A program made the translations under genes and the position numbers. This document shows, piece after piece, positions 40,286 through 50,336 of a stretch of 64,000 bases of DNA (position 1 is the first letter of the stretch; each line of letters begins with the position of its first letter). Below the pieces are notes generated by a model. That model did no database searches, was not told where the DNA came from, and was given only the letters and a program-made list of their open reading frames with translations. The DNA lies in NCBI RefSeq assembly GCF_004000435.1, contig NZ_RBVZ01000001.1, positions 248,001-312,000 of the forward strand. The letters run 5' to 3'. This DNA comes from Alexandriicola marinus (lineage in GTDB: Bacteria > Pseudomonadota > Alphaproteobacteria > Rhodobacterales > Rhodobacteraceae).

Positions 40286-40308
40286 GGTCCTTTCAGAAAA
40301 CGGAAACA

Positions 40309-40335
40309 GGGCGCCTTTGGGCGCCCGTTTTCTTT
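40309..40335 (+). terminator. intrinsic terminator after clpX
   Basis: A perfect seven-base-pair GC stem (GGGCGCC/GGCGCCC, TTTG loop, 40309-40326) is followed by GTTTTCTTT. An outer GAAAAC/GTTTTC pairing could extend it. It lies 24 bases after the clpX stop. Confidence 0.85.
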
Positions 40336-40429
40336 CGGTCCGGGCGCTTGGCCGCCATTGTCCGGCATGGGCACTGGACCTGAGCCGCGGCATGGTGCAA
40401 AACGCGTCTGAACGCTCAGGAGTCCTCAG

Positions 40430-40807
40430 ATGTCCAATCTCTTTACCCGCATCTTCACCTGGTGGCAGGGGCAAACGCTCAACACCCAGCTGTTCACGTG
40501 GCGCAAGGGGGAAAAGGTCGGTGAGGATGCCGAGGGCAACATCTATTACCGCAACGCCGATGACAGCAAGCGCTGGGTCATCTTCAACGGTGAGGCCGAG
40601 GCCAGCCGCGTGAACCCGGATTGGCATGGCTGGCTGCACCGGACATGGAACGAACCCCCCACCGAACGGCCGTTGCCTCACAAGAGCTGGGAAAAGCCGC
40701 ATGTCCCGAATCTGACGGGAACGGCCGCGGCCTATGCGCCCGCCGGTTCGATCCGAAATGCCGATCCGGCACCGCGGTCCGATTACGAGGCGTGGACCCC
40801 GGAGTGA
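40430..40807 (+). CDS. NADH:ubiquinone oxidoreductase NDUFA12-family protein
   Basis: The 125-residue protein is homologous to the complex I accessory subunit NDUFA12 (B17.2) found in mitochondria and alphaproteobacteria. Visible landmarks are [20 protein letters not shown]-like [24 protein letters not shown] and the Pro-rich [16 protein letters not shown] tail. It helps assemble or stabilise complex I at the inner membrane. AGGAG stands eight bases before the ATG. The gene order NDUFA12-DUF2155-aat is familiar from Rhodobacterales. Confidence 0.9.
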   Translation: MSNLFTRIFTWWQGQTLNTQLFTWRKGEKVGEDAEGNIYYRNADDSKRWVIFNGEAEASRVNPDWHGWLHRTWNEPPTERPLPHKSWEKPHVPNLTGTAAAYAPAGSIRNADPAPRSDYEAWTPE

Positions 40808-40812
40808 CGCCG

Positions 40813-41172
40813 ATGCGTCTTGTTCTGGCAGCAGCATTCCTGTCGTTGTCCATCGCGCCGCTGTCGGCGCAACAGGCCTCGACGGCACCGGGCGGTGTCC
40901 TGCGCGTGCTGGACAAGATCACGAGCGAGGTCCGCGACATTCGCCTGCGCAACGGCGAGACGGGGCAGGTTGGCCTTTTGCGGATCACCCTCGATGAATG
41001 CCGCTACCCTGCGAACAATCCCTCGGGCGATGCCTATGCCATGGTCACGATCCAGTATCGCGACGATCCCGAGCCGGTGTTTCGCGGCTGGATGATCGCG
41101 TCGGAGCCGTCGATCAGCGCGATGGAGCATCCGCGCTATGATGTCTGGCCCCAGCGCTGCAGCACCTCCTGA
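40813..41172 (+). CDS. DUF2155 exported protein
   Basis: A 119-residue protein with an N-terminal signal peptide (LVLAAAFLSLSIAPLSA, cleavage after ALSAQ-like site near residue 20), then a small beta-rich domain. It contains VLRVLDKITSEVRDIRLRNGE, LRITLDECRYP and FRGWMIASEPSISAMEHPRYDVW, which are DUF2155 features, and two Cys that could pair. Function is unknown, but its fixed place beside the complex I accessory gene suggests a link with respiration. It starts five bases after that gene and overlaps the convergent aat gene by 37 bases. Confidence 0.85.
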   Translation: MRLVLAAAFLSLSIAPLSAQQASTAPGGVLRVLDKITSEVRDIRLRNGETGQVGLLRITLDECRYPANNPSGDAYAMVTIQYRDDPEPVFRGWMIASEPSISAMEHPRYDVWPQRCSTS

Positions 41173-41783
41173 GACGAGGGATGCGGCCCCTGACGATGGA
41201 AATCCGCCTCTACTGACAAGGCTTCGGACAGGCGGGCCCGGTATTCGGCCCTCGATATTTCGACCGCGCCAAGGCTTGCCAGATGCGAGGTCAGGAATTG
41301 CGTGTCGAACAGAACGAAACCGCCCGCCCGCAGCCGGCTGACCAGATAGGCCAGGGCCACTTTTGATGCATCGGTGCGGCGCGAGAACATGCTCTCGCCA
41401 AAGAAGGCGCCACCAAGCGCGACGCCATAGACCCCGCCCACCAGGTGATCGTCCTGCCGGACCTCGATCGAATGGGCAAGCCCCCGGTGATGCAGATCGA
41501 CATAGAGCCGCGCGATCGTCTCGCTGATCCACGTCTCTTCGCGGTCTGCACAGCCGGCCAGAACACCGGGAAAATCCTGATCCGCCGTCACGGAGAATTC
41601 GCCACGCCGGATACGCCGCGCAAGGCTGCGGCTGACATGGAATCGATCAAGCGGGAAGACGCCCCGCCGTTTCGGATCGACCCAGAAGACTTCGGTGTCC
41701 GTCTGGCTCTCCGACATCGGAAAGACCCCGGCCGCGTAGGCCTGAACGAGAAGTTCCGGTGTCAGGGGGAAATCGTCCTTCAT
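41136..41783 (-). CDS. aat: leucyl/phenylalanyl-tRNA--protein transferase
   Basis: Adds Leu or Phe from aminoacyl-tRNA to N-terminal Arg or Lys of proteins, marking them for the ClpS-ClpAP N-end rule pathway. The 215-residue product shows AYAAGVFPMSES, VFWVDPKRRGVFPLDRFHVSRSL, VEVRQDDHLVGGVYGVALGGAFFGESMF-like sequence, and VLFDTQFLTSHLASLGA, all typical of Aat. Its 3' end overlaps the DUF2155 gene on the opposite strand. Confidence 0.95.
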   Translation of the reverse strand: MKDDFPLTPELLVQAYAAGVFPMSESQTDTEVFWVDPKRRGVFPLDRFHVSRSLARRIRRGEFSVTADQDFPGVLAGCADREETWISETIARLYVDLHHRGLAHSIEVRQDDHLVGGVYGVALGGAFFGESMFSRRTDASKVALAYLVSRLRAGGFVLFDTQFLTSHLASLGAVEISRAEYRARLSEALSVEADFHRQGPHPSSQEVLQRWGQTS

Positions 41784-41808
41784 GTCCTCCGGGTCCTTTG
41801 GGCCGGGG

Positions 41809-43152
41809 CTACATGTTCTCCTCGAGCCAGCGTTCCAGCCAGTGGATGTTGTAGTCGCCGGATAGAACCGCGTTCTCCTGCAAGAGCGCGTGGAACAGCG
41901 GGACGGTGGTATCTACGCCATCCACGATCAACTCTCCCAAGGCCCGGGCCAGCCGGGCCAGCGCCTCGGGGCGGTCGCGTCCCTGCACGATCAGCTTTGC
42001 GATCAGGCTGTCGTAATAGGGCGGGATCGAATAGCCGTCATAGAGCGCCGAATCCATCCGCACACCCAACCCGCCTGGGGCGTGGTATTGGGTGATCCGT
42101 CCGGGGCAGGGCGAGAAATGCGGCAGCTTTTCCGCGTTGATCCGCACTTCGATCGCATGGCCATTGATCTTGAGGTCGTCCTGCGTGAACGACATCGGCA
42201 ATCCTGCCGCGACCCGGATTTGTTCGCGAACAAGGTCGACGCCGAAAATCGCCTCGGTGACAGGATGCTCGACCTGAAGCCGGGTATTCATCTCGATGAA
42301 GTAGAAATTCCCGTCCTCGTAAAGGAACTCGATCGTGCCGGCGCCGATATAGTTGATCTTGGCAACGGCCTCGGCGCAGGTCTTGCCGATCTCGGCGCGC
42401 ATCTCGTCGCTGATGGCGGGGCCGGGGGCCTCTTCGAGCACTTTCTGATGCCGCCGCTGGAGGGAACAATCCCGCTCTCCCAGATGGACGGCATTGCCCT
42501 TGCCGTCGCCGAAGACCTGGATCTCGATATGACGCGGCTTCTGCAGATATTTCTCGATATAGACTTCGTCATTGCCGAAGGCGGCCTTCGATTCGGACCG
42601 AGCCGTCAGGAACGCCCGCTCCATTTCGGCATCATTGCGGGCCACCTTCATGCCGCGTCCGCCGCCACCGGCAGTGGCCTTGATGATCACCGGATAGCCG
42701 ACCTCGGCCCCGATCCGCTTTGCATCCTCGAGCGTCGGTACGCCGCCATCCGATCCGGGGACGCAGGGCACGCCAAGCGCTTTCATCGTGTCCTTGGCAG
42801 TGATCTTGTCGCCCATGACGCGAATATGTTCGGCGGTGGGGCCGATGAATGTCAGATCGTGATCTTCGACCGCCTGAACGAAGGCCGCGTTCTCGCTGAG
42901 AAATCCGTAGCCGGGATGGATCGCCTGCGCGCCCGAGATTTCGCAGGCCGAGATGATGGCCGGGAAGCTGAGGTAGCTTTGCGCCGACGGCGGCGGGCCT
43001 ATGCAGATGGCCTCGTCAGCCATCCGGACATGCATGGCATCGGAATCGGCGGTCGAATGGACGGCGACCGAAGCGATACCCATTTCGCGCGCGGCGCGGA
43101 CGACGCGAAGGGCAATCTCTCCGCGGTTGGCGATCAATATCTTGTCGAACAT
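41809..43152 (-). CDS. accC: acetyl-CoA carboxylase biotin carboxylase subunit
   Basis: ATP-grasp enzyme that carboxylates biotin on AccB, the first half-reaction of malonyl-CoA synthesis for fatty acids. The 447-residue protein begins [17 protein letters not shown], has a glycine-rich [15 protein letters not shown] loop, the [17 protein letters not shown] and [16 protein letters not shown] motifs. Length is the family norm. It starts ten bases after the accB stop, forming accB-accC. Confidence 0.97.
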   Translation of the reverse strand: MFDKILIANRGEIALRVVRAAREMGIASVAVHSTADSDAMHVRMADEAICIGPPPSAQSYLSFPAIISACEISGAQAIHPGYGFLSENAAFVQAVEDHDLTFIGPTAEHIRVMGDKITAKDTMKALGVPCVPGSDGGVPTLEDAKRIGAEVGYPVIIKATAGGGGRGMKVARNDAEMERAFLTARSESKAAFGNDEVYIEKYLQKPRHIEIQVFGDGKGNAVHLGERDCSLQRRHQKVLEEAPGPAISDEMRAEIGKTCAEAVAKINYIGAGTIEFLYEDGNFYFIEMNTRLQVEHPVTEAIFGVDLVREQIRVAAGLPMSFTQDDLKINGHAIEVRINAEKLPHFSPCPGRITQYHAPGGLGVRMDSALYDGYSIPPYYDSLIAKLIVQGRDRPEALARLARALGELIVDGVDTTVPLFHALLQENAVLSGDYNIHWLERWLEENM

Positions 43153-43162
43153 GGGAGGTCCC

Positions 43163-43651
43163 TTATTCGATGATCATCAGGGGAGCGCCGAACTCGACCG
43201 GGGCGCCGTCCTCGACCATGATCCGTTTTACCGTTCCCGAACGCGGGGCGGGGATGTGGTTCATGGTCTTCATCGCTTCGATGATCAGAAGCGTGTCGCC
43301 TTCCTGAACCGCCTGTCCTACCGAGACAAAGGCCGGTGCGCCGGGCTCGCCCTGCATATAGATGGTGCCAACCATGGGCGAGGTGACCGCGCCGGGATGC
43401 TCGGCCGGGTCACCGGATTCGGCCGCTGCGGGCGCGGGGGCTGCGGCCGGGGCAGCGGCGGGCGCGGGGGCTGCCGGGGGCACGGCGATCTGGGCTGCCT
43501 GCTGGACATGCCGGCTGACGCGGACATTCAGCCCGTCGTTTTCGCCATAGTCACGCTTGACCTGAAGTTCGGTCAGGTCGTTTTCCCTCAGAAGTTCCGC
43601 AAGCGACCGGATAAACGCTACATCGCTGTCATGCGTGTTGTTCTTGCTCAT
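43163..43651 (-). CDS. accB: acetyl-CoA carboxylase biotin carboxyl carrier protein
   Basis: Carries biotin between the two halves of acetyl-CoA carboxylase. The 162-residue product has an N-terminal helical region, an Ala/Pro-rich hinge (about 55-78) and a C-terminal biotinyl domain with the biotin-accepting Lys128 in EAMKTMN. The ATG at 43651 has GAGGA about seven bases upstream. It is the first gene of accB-accC. Confidence 0.95.
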   Translation of the reverse strand: MSKNNTHDSDVAFIRSLAELLRENDLTELQVKRDYGENDGLNVRVSRHVQQAAQIAVPPAAPAPAAAPAAAPAPAAAESGDPAEHPGAVTSPMVGTIYMQGEPGAPAFVSVGQAVQEGDTLLIIEAMKTMNHIPAPRSGTVKRIMVEDGAPVEFGAPLMIIE

Positions 43652-43737
43652 GTCTGTCCTCAGCCCAAAACCTTCCCGAACCGCAGGAGCGGGCCGTTTT
43701 CCGGCCTCATCGTCCCCGTTCGGGCGCATTATAAACC

Positions 43738-43743
43738 ACGCTT
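43738..43743 (-). promoter_or_regulatory. -10 element of the accBC promoter
   Basis: On the minus strand a perfect TATAAT lies about 90 bases before the accB start. A clear TTGACA-like -35 is not seen at the normal distance (CCCTTG at 16 bases is the nearest), so this may need an activator or use an extended element. Confidence 0.45.
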
Positions 43744-43802
43744 ATAGGGCAAGGGTGGCCGGGAAGGAAGCGGCTGCGGACGTCAGGTCCGTGATTGCGG
43801 GA

Positions 43803-44153
43803 TCAGCGCGGATCGGGCGACAGCGGTGCGGTGGGCTCATCTGTCGGCTGCGTTGCCTCGGCCCCGGGCGTCTGCGCCGGGTCACGGGTGTCGTCTGGCA
43901 ACATGGCGATTCCCCAAGGCTTCAGAACGCGCTCAGGCCCGCGGACATTCTGTCCCGTCTCTTCCTTTGAGACCCGAACCATGGCCTCGACGACCAGCCC
44001 GGCCTGAGATCTGTCCGAACCGGGCGTCATTGCATCTTCCTGGCCGGTGCCGGTCTGCGTCTTTGTCATGGACGGAACGATTTTTTCCGGGGCTCGCGGC
44101 AGGGCAGGGCCCGGCGCGGTTGTGGCGATATCGTTGATGATCTGAAGTTCCAT
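43803..44153 (-). CDS. hypothetical protein
   Basis: A 116-residue hydrophilic protein beginning MELQIINDIATTAPGPALP, with a short ordered-looking centre (SQAGLVVEAMVRVSKEETGQNVRGPERVLKPWGIAML) and a Pro/Thr-rich acidic tail. No membrane segment, signal peptide or family motif is recognised. The ATG at 44153 has AGAGGA about seven bases upstream. It lies between acs and accB on the same strand. Coding use looks like its neighbours, so I think it is real but its role is unknown. Confidence 0.55.
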   Translation of the reverse strand: MELQIINDIATTAPGPALPRAPEKIVPSMTKTQTGTGQEDAMTPGSDRSQAGLVVEAMVRVSKEETGQNVRGPERVLKPWGIAMLPDDTRDPAQTPGAEATQPTDEPTAPLSPDPR

Positions 44154-44365
44154 GCCTCTATCCTCTTGCTGATGCGATCCTGTTGCGATCGACCTGGAAC
44201 GAGGCGTCGGGACGGGTGCGGCGTTGGGTCCGGTGCCGCGGCCAGCGGCTCCGGTACCTGTCCAAGACGCCCCTCCCGAACTGGAATTGAAGATAGCATT
44301 ACCGGGCCCGATTGCGGATCCGAAAAAGTCTGAACTGGTAAAGGGATCCTTAACGCCGAAGGGTG

Positions 44366-44399
44366 AAAAAAGGGCCGCGCTGCTTTCGCGGCACGGCCC
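44366..44399 (-). terminator. intrinsic terminator after acs
   Basis: On the minus strand a 12-base-pair stem (one G-T pair and one mismatch) closes a GAAA tetraloop, 44372-44399, and is followed by six T residues. It lies 23 bases after the acs stop. Confidence 0.85.
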
Positions 44400-44422
44400 C
44401 TGCTGCTGACTGGAGAGCGGTG

Positions 44423-46372
44423 TCAGCTGCGGTTCATCCGGTTGTCGATCAGGTCGTCGACGACCGACGGATCGGCCAGGGTCGAGGTGTCGCCAAGCGC
44501 GCCATAATCGTTCTCGGCGATCTTGCGCAGGATGCGGCGCATGATCTTGCCCGAGCGGGTTTTCGGCAGGCCGGGCGCCCATTGGATCAGGTCGGGCTTG
44601 GCGATGGGGCCGATCTCGCCACGGACCCAGACCTCAAGCTCCTTGCGCAGTTCTTCGGTGGGTTCCTCGCCGGCCATGAGCGTTACATAGGCATAGATGC
44701 CCTGACCCTTGACGTCATGCGGGTATCCCACGACCGCTGCCTCCGAGACCTTGGGATGGGCGACCAGCGCGCTTTCCACCTCGGCCGTACCCATCCGGTG
44801 GCCGGAGACGTTGATCACGTCATCGACGCGGCCGGTGATCCAGTAATAGCCATCGGCGTCGCGGCGGCAGCCATCGCCCGAGAAGTAATACCCCTTGTAG
44901 TCCGCAAAGTAGGTCTTCTCGAACCGGTCGTGATCGCCCCAGACGGTTCGCATCTGGGCGGGCCAGCTGTCCCTGAAGCACAGGACGCCCTCGGCCTCGG
45001 TCGTGGCGATCTCTTCGCCGCTGGTGGGATCGAGGATGGCGGGCTGCACGCCAAAGAAGGGCAGGGTGGCCGAGCCGGGCTTGGTCGCGATGGCTCCGGG
45101 CAGGGGGGTCAGCAGGTGGCCGCCGGTTTCGGTCTGCCACCATGTATCGACGATGGGGCAACGCTCCTTGCCGACCACTTCGTTGTACCAATCCCAGGCC
45201 TCGGGGTTGATCGGCTCGCCCACGGTGCCGAGGATGCGCAGGCTCGACAGATCGTACCCCTCGACCCATTCCTTGCCCTGACCCATGAGTGCGCGAATCG
45301 CGGTGGGCGCGGTGTAGAACTGGTTCACCTTGTGCTTGTCGCAGACAGCCCAGAACCGGCCGGCATCCGGGTAGGTGGGCACACCCTCGAACATCAGTGT
45401 CGTCGCCCCGTTGGCCAGCGGGCCATAGACAATATAGCTGTGGCCCGTGACCCAGCCCACATCCGCCGTGCACCAGAAGATATCGCCATCGTGGTAGTCG
45501 AAGACGTATTGATGGGTCATCGCGGCATAAACCAGATAGCCGCCTGACGTGTGGACCACGCCCTTGGGCTGGCCCGTGGAGCCGGAGGTATAGAGGATGA
45601 ACAGAGGATCCTCTGCATTCATCTCTTCCGGTGGGCAATCGGCCGAGACACCGGCCTCGAGTTCGTCAAGCCAGAAGTCCCGGCCCTCCGTCATCGGGAT
45701 GTCGCCGCCCGTGCGCCGGACGACCAGCATCTTCGTCTCGCCCTCGATCTTGTCGAAGGCGCGATCGGCATTGACCTTGAGCGGCGTGTTGCGGCCGCCG
45801 CGCGGCGCCTCGTCCGCGGTCACGACGACCTTTGCATCGCAGCCATTGACGCGCGCGGCCAGCGCATCGGCGGAAAACCCGCCGAAGACGACGGAATGGA
45901 TCGCGCCGATCCGCGCACAGGCCAGCATCGCATAGGCGGCCTCGGGGATCATCGGAAGGTAAAGAACGACCCGGTCGCCCTTGGCCACGCCCATCTCGCG
46001 CAGAACATTGCCGAAGCGCGACACCTGTTCATGCAGTTCGGCATAGGTGATGTGGCGCGCCTCGGCGTTCGGATCATCCGGTTCCCAGATGATCGCGGTC
46101 TGTTCGGCGCGGGTGGCGAGGTGCCGGTCGACACAATTGGCCGCCACATTCAGCGTGCCGTCCTCGAACCATTTGATCGAGACTTCGCCGGGCTGGAAAC
46201 TGGTGTTCTTGACCCGCGTATAGGGTTTCATCCAGTCGATGCGCTTGCCTTCCTTGCCCCAGAAGGCGTCGGGATCGGCCACCGAGGCGGCATACATCTC
46301 GTCATACTTCGCCTTGTCCGCATGGGCGGCCTTGGCGATTTCCGGGCTGGGGGGATAGATTGCGTCGGTCAT
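44423..46372 (-). CDS. acs: acetyl-CoA synthetase (AMP-forming)
   Basis: Activates acetate to acetyl-CoA with ATP through acetyl-AMP. The 649-residue product has the nucleotide loop [34 protein letters not shown], and the conserved SGK at Lys609 in the C-terminal [14 protein letters not shown], the residue that is acetylated in known Acs enzymes. Length matches Salmonella Acs. The upstream livF gene has its own terminator, so acs probably has its own promoter in the 98-base gap. The nearby CrbS-like kinase belongs to a family that controls acs elsewhere. Confidence 0.96.
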   Translation of the reverse strand: MTDAIYPPSPEIAKAAHADKAKYDEMYAASVADPDAFWGKEGKRIDWMKPYTRVKNTSFQPGEVSIKWFEDGTLNVAANCVDRHLATRAEQTAIIWEPDDPNAEARHITYAELHEQVSRFGNVLREMGVAKGDRVVLYLPMIPEAAYAMLACARIGAIHSVVFGGFSADALAARVNGCDAKVVVTADEAPRGGRNTPLKVNADRAFDKIEGETKMLVVRRTGGDIPMTEGRDFWLDELEAGVSADCPPEEMNAEDPLFILYTSGSTGQPKGVVHTSGGYLVYAAMTHQYVFDYHDGDIFWCTADVGWVTGHSYIVYGPLANGATTLMFEGVPTYPDAGRFWAVCDKHKVNQFYTAPTAIRALMGQGKEWVEGYDLSSLRILGTVGEPINPEAWDWYNEVVGKERCPIVDTWWQTETGGHLLTPLPGAIATKPGSATLPFFGVQPAILDPTSGEEIATTEAEGVLCFRDSWPAQMRTVWGDHDRFEKTYFADYKGYYFSGDGCRRDADGYYWITGRVDDVINVSGHRMGTAEVESALVAHPKVSEAAVVGYPHDVKGQGIYAYVTLMAGEEPTEELRKELEVWVRGEIGPIAKPDLIQWAPGLPKTRSGKIMRRILRKIAENDYGALGDTSTLADPSVVDDLIDNRMNRS

Positions 46373-46434
46373 GGGTCGTCCCTTGAACTCAGTCTTGTAT
46401 TGCGCGGGAATATGGGCTCCCGCAGGGTCTTGAA

Positions 46435-46470
46435 GTGAAAGCGCCCCCGCCTTTCGGGCAGGGGCGGCGC
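46435..46470 (-). terminator. terminator-like hairpin after livF
   Basis: Directly after the livF stop, minus strand, a GC-rich stem (GCGCC and CCC/GCC arms with small bulges) closes on a CGAAA loop and is followed by TTTCA. The T-run is short, so termination may be partial. Confidence 0.55.
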
Positions 46471-47226
46471 TCAGATGGCCAGATACTGCGCCCTGAGTTG
46501 TTCATTTTCCAGCACTTCCTTCGCGCTTCCGTCGAATACGACGGAGCCGGTGTCGAGGATCACAGCCCTGTCCGCCAGTTTCAGGGCCGCGACCGCGTTC
46601 TGTTCAACGATGATCGTCGTGATGCCCTGTTCGCGGATGATGTTCAGCGTCTTGGCGATTTCCTGCACGATCACCGGGGCGAGGCCCTCGTAGGGTTCGT
46701 CCAGAAGCAGAACCTTGATGTCCCGGCACAGTGCGCGAGCGATCGCCAGCATCTGCTGTTCGCCGCCCGAGAGCGTCACGCCCTCTTGCTTGCGCCGTTC
46801 GCCCAGCCGCGGGAACAGGTCATAGACCCGGTCGATCGACCAGCCGTGCGGCGGCGCGATCTGCGCCAGCTTGAGGTTTTCTTCGACCGTCAGTCCGGGG
46901 ATGATCCGGCGATCTTCGGGCACCAGCGAAATGCCGTTGGTGGCGGCCTCGTAGGATTTCATCTCGTGCAGTGGCTTGTGATCCAGCCAGATCTCGCCGT
47001 GCTTGAGTTCCGGATCGCCCAGCCGCGCGATGGTGCGCAGGGTCGAGGTCTTGCCCGCACCGTTGCGGCCCAGAAGGGCGAGGATCTCGCCCTCGTGAAC
47101 GTTGAAGCTGACGCCCTGAACGATATAGCTCTCGCCGTAATAGGCCTCGATGTCCCAGACGGAAAGATAGGCCGGGGCGGTGGATGCGTGGTTGGCGTTG
47201 GGGTCGAACCCCGTTTGGGTATTCAT
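46471..47226 (-). CDS. livF: branched-chain amino-acid-type ABC transporter ATP-binding protein LivF
   Basis: Second ATPase of a HAAT-type (Liv) importer; 251 residues with Walker [11 protein letters not shown], signature [16 protein letters not shown] and Walker [16 protein letters not shown], all in LivF form. It begins 29 bases after livG. A short N-terminal extension of about 20 residues precedes the fold. The transported solute could be branched-chain amino acids or another small carboxylate or amide, as is common for this family. Confidence 0.92.
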   Translation of the reverse strand: MNTQTGFDPNANHASTAPAYLSVWDIEAYYGESYIVQGVSFNVHEGEILALLGRNGAGKTSTLRTIARLGDPELKHGEIWLDHKPLHEMKSYEAATNGISLVPEDRRIIPGLTVEENLKLAQIAPPHGWSIDRVYDLFPRLGERRKQEGVTLSGGEQQMLAIARALCRDIKVLLLDEPYEGLAPVIVQEIAKTLNIIREQGITTIIVEQNAVAALKLADRAVILDTGSVVFDGSAKEVLENEQLRAQYLAI

Positions 47227-47255
47227 CGCAAATCTCCTTCGCGTACCGGCTGACC

Positions 47256-48014
47256 CTAGTGGGCGGCCTCGCCCAGATAGGCTTCTTTCACCTTCGGATG
47301 GCCCTTGATGTTGTCGGGCGTGTCCTCGACCAGGGGGGTGCCCTGCGCCAGCACGGTGATCCGTTCGGCAAGGCTGAACACGACATGCATGTCATGTTCG
47401 ATGATCGCCATGGTGATCTTGCGCTTTTCCTTGATCTCCTTGAGCAGGTCGATCGTGTTGTTGGTATCGGCGCGCGCCATGCCGGCGGTGGGCTCGTCCA
47501 GCAGCAGCAGACGCGGCTCCTGCACGAGGCACATCGCCATCTCCAGCCGGCGCTTGTCGCCCCGGCTCAGAGAGCCCGCATGCGCATTGCGCTTGTCGAG
47601 CATGTTGACCTCTTCGAGCATGGTCTCCGCCATTTCGCGGATGCCCTTCTCGTGGCCCAGGCTTTCCAGCGCATGCAGACGGAATGCCCCGTCACGCTTG
47701 GCAAAGCAGGGGATCATCATGTTTTCCAGAACCGTCAGATCGGTAAAGATCTCCGGCGTCTGGAACACCCGGCTGATGCCCATCTGGTTGATCTCGTGCG
47801 GCTTGCGGCCCAGCACGGACTGGTTGTCGAACATCACCGATCCGCTGTCGGGGATCAGCTTGCCGACAAGGCAGTTCAGAAGCGTGGACTTGCCCGCCCC
47901 GTTCGGCCCGATGATCGCATGGACCGTCTGCTCCTGCACGCTGAGGTTCACATCCCCCAGCGCCTGGAGACCGCCGAAGCGCTTGTTCACGCCTTTGACT
48001 TCGAGAATTCCCAT
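47256..48014 (-). CDS. livG: branched-chain amino-acid-type ABC transporter ATP-binding protein LivG
   Basis: First ATPase of the Liv-type importer, 252 residues, with Walker [13 protein letters not shown], signature LSRGDKRRLEMAMCL and Walker B LLLLDEPTAGMARAD. The signature reads LSRGD instead of the common LSYGE/LSGGQ; this variant occurs in urea/amide-type LivG relatives. It starts 12 bases after livM and precedes livF. Confidence 0.92.
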   Translation of the reverse strand: MGILEVKGVNKRFGGLQALGDVNLSVQEQTVHAIIGPNGAGKSTLLNCLVGKLIPDSGSVMFDNQSVLGRKPHEINQMGISRVFQTPEIFTDLTVLENMMIPCFAKRDGAFRLHALESLGHEKGIREMAETMLEEVNMLDKRNAHAGSLSRGDKRRLEMAMCLVQEPRLLLLDEPTAGMARADTNNTIDLLKEIKEKRKITMAIIEHDMHVVFSLAERITVLAQGTPLVEDTPDNIKGHPKVKEAYLGEAAH

Positions 48015-48026
48015 CTCAGTCTCTCC

Positions 48027-49226
48027 TTATTCCGCTGGGGTCGTCTTGCCGGCCGAGGAGCCGTCTTCGGACTTGCGCCGCTTGCCGAACAGCCGCGCAA
48101 TGCGCTGTCCGCCCTCGACCAGACCACCGGGCAGGAAGATCACGACAAGCATGAACACGATGCCAAGCGTCAGGTGCCAGCCCTTGCCGATGAAGGGGTA
48201 GATCAGGGTCACGACGAGATCCTCCAGCCCGTCGGGCAGGAAGGCGAACCAGGTGTGCAGGATGTCGGAATTGATCTTGGAGATGATGTTTTCCATGTAC
48301 TTGATCAATCCCGCGCCCAGAACCGGCCCGATCAGGGTGCCGACACCGCCGAGGATCGTCATCAGGACAACCTCGCCCGACGCCGTCCAGAACATCCGCT
48401 CCGGGCCCACCTGCGTGTCCATCGCGACCATCAGGCCACCGGCCAGGCCGGCATACATGCCCGAGATGACAAAGGCGGCAAGCGTGTAGGGGCGGGGGTT
48501 CAGACCGGTGTAGTTCATCCGGTTCTGGTTCGATTTCACCGCCCGCAGCATGACGCCGAAGGGCGAGCGGAAGATGCGGATCGCGATGTAGAAGGCGATC
48601 AGCATGACAAACGCGGCCACATAGTAGCCCATGTTGAGCGTGAACAGCCAGTTGCCCATCTCCAGCTCGATGCTGGCGCGCATGTCCAGACCAAAGAGGC
48701 TGGCCCGGCCGATCTCGCCCTCGGCGAGGTTCGACAGGATCGGGTTGTCGGTGGACTTGAGCTGAAGCCCCGTCTCGCCGCCGGTGATCGGCGTGAGAAC
48801 CGAATAGGCGAGCGCATAGGACATCTGCGCGAAGGCAAGTGTCAGGATCGAGAAGTAGATGCCCGAGCGTCGCAGGCTGATGAACCCGACGACCAGCGCG
48901 AAGAGGCCCGCGAAGATGACGCCCATGATCATGGCCGGGATCACGTTCAGCGAGACCAGCTTCATCATCCAGATCGCCGCGTAGGAACCGACACCGAGGA
49001 AGGCCGCGTGACCGAAGGACAGGTAACCCGTCAGGCCGAACAGGATGTTGAACCCGATCGCGAAGATGCCGAAGATCACGAAGCGCTGCATCAGGTCGGG
49101 ATAGCCCGCGTTGAACTGCGCCATGCCGGACCCTTCGGGGAAGGGGTTCAGGATGAACGGCGCCAGCATCGTCAGCACCAGAACAAGCATCAGAAGTGAG
49201 AAGTCTTTTTTACCGAGACCGAGCAT
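48027..49226 (-). CDS. livM: branched-chain amino-acid-type ABC transporter permease LivM
   Basis: Membrane subunit of the Liv-type importer; 399 residues with about nine hydrophobic segments and the family stretch [27 protein letters not shown] central hydrophilic section (about 145-190) and a Lys/Arg-rich C-terminal tail ([10 protein letters not shown]) make it longer than E. coli-type permeases of about 300-350 residues outside the added N-terminal region. It starts three bases after livH. Confidence 0.9.
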   Translation of the reverse strand: MLGLGKKDFSLLMLVLVLTMLAPFILNPFPEGSGMAQFNAGYPDLMQRFVIFGIFAIGFNILFGLTGYLSFGHAAFLGVGSYAAIWMMKLVSLNVIPAMIMGVIFAGLFALVVGFISLRRSGIYFSILTLAFAQMSYALAYSVLTPITGGETGLQLKSTDNPILSNLAEGEIGRASLFGLDMRASIELEMGNWLFTLNMGYYVAAFVMLIAFYIAIRIFRSPFGVMLRAVKSNQNRMNYTGLNPRPYTLAAFVISGMYAGLAGGLMVAMDTQVGPERMFWTASGEVVLMTILGGVGTLIGPVLGAGLIKYMENIISKINSDILHTWFAFLPDGLEDLVVTLIYPFIGKGWHLTLGIVFMLVVIFLPGGLVEGGQRIARLFGKRRKSEDGSSAGKTTPAE

Positions 49227-49229
49227 GGC

Positions 49230-50261
49230 TTATTCCTCCATCACGCCCTTGCGGCCCATGAGGCCCCGAGGACGGGTCAGCAGAATGATGATCGCCACCA
49301 GGTAGATGATGATCTGGTTGATACCGGGCAGGATGTCGATCACCGCGGCCATCGAGGCAAAGCTCTCGAGGATGCCCAGCAGGAACCCTGCGGCCACGGC
49401 ACCCGGAAGCGATCCCATGCCGCCCACGACGACAACGACGAAGCTCAGGACGAGGAAGTCCATTCCCATGTGGTAATTGGGCGCGTTGATCGGCGCATAC
49501 ATTACCCCCGCTAGACCCGCGACACAGGCCGCGATGGCGAACATGATGGTAAAGCGCTTGTCGATGTTGATGCCCAACAGTCCCACGGTCTCGCGGTCGG
49601 CCATGCCGGCGCGCACGACCATCCCGAAGGTGGTGAACTGAAGGAAGGCAAAGACACCGGCGATGATGATCATGGCGAATGCGAAATAGACCAGGCGCCA
49701 GTAGGGATAGATGATCGTGTAGGGATCCATCCCGATCAGCGCGCCGAAATCGAACGAGCCGGTAAAGGCCTCGGGGGCGGGCGTCGGGATCGGGTTGGCG
49801 CCGAAGTAATACTTGATCACTTCCTGAAGCACGATCGCGAGGCCGAAGGTCACGAGGATCTGGTCGGCATGGGGGCGCTTGTAGAAGTGCTTGATCAGAC
49901 CCCGCTCCATGGCGACGCCGACCACGATCATGATCGGGATCGAAAACAGGATCGCAAGTGGCACCGACCAGGAGATCACGGCGGCGGCGGTCTCTGCGCC
50001 AAGCCAGTCCTGAAGATAGGGCACCTCGACCTTGAGCGGGTTGCCCAGAAAGTCGGTGCGGGTTTCGTCCACCACCTCGTGGCTGAGGCTCAGCAGGCGC
50101 TGAAGTGTGACGGCGCAGAAGGCGCCGATCATGAACAGCGCGCCGTGGGCGAAGTTCACAACGCCGAGCGTGCCGAAAATGAGTGTCAGGCCAAGCGCGA
50201 TCAGCGCATAGGCCGAGCCTTTGTCGAGGCCGTTGAGAATCTGGAGGATGATGGCGTCCAT
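49230..50261 (-). CDS. livH: branched-chain amino-acid-type ABC transporter permease LivH
   Basis: Partner permease of LivM, 343 residues, starting MDAIILQILNGLDKGSAYALIALGLTLIFGTLGVVNFAHGALFM, the standard LivH opening. It contains an extra hydrophilic loop (about 60-95, with EVVDETRTDFLGNPLKVEV) not seen in the E. coli protein. Its start lies 75 bases after the livJ stop, and a long stem-loop fills that gap. Confidence 0.92.
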   Translation of the reverse strand: MDAIILQILNGLDKGSAYALIALGLTLIFGTLGVVNFAHGALFMIGAFCAVTLQRLLSLSHEVVDETRTDFLGNPLKVEVPYLQDWLGAETAAAVISWSVPLAILFSIPIMIVVGVAMERGLIKHFYKRPHADQILVTFGLAIVLQEVIKYYFGANPIPTPAPEAFTGSFDFGALIGMDPYTIIYPYWRLVYFAFAMIIIAGVFAFLQFTTFGMVVRAGMADRETVGLLGINIDKRFTIMFAIAACVAGLAGVMYAPINAPNYHMGMDFLVLSFVVVVVGGMGSLPGAVAAGFLLGILESFASMAAVIDILPGINQIIIYLVAIIILLTRPRGLMGRKGVMEE

Positions 50262-50294
50262 GTCCCCACCTTCATGGCTGGAGTTGGGTTGATT

Positions 50295-50323
50295 GGCAGG
50301 ACGGGGAGGGCCCCCGTCCTGCC
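50295..50323 (-). other. 12-bp perfect stem-loop between livJ and livH
   Basis: GGCAGGACGGGG (50295-50306) and its perfect complement (50312-50323) flank a five-base loop. No T-run follows on the minus strand. Such hairpins after binding-protein genes often protect the upstream mRNA so that the periplasmic protein is made in excess over the membrane subunits. Confidence 0.75.
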
Positions 50324-50336
50324 GGAGCGCATGCTA

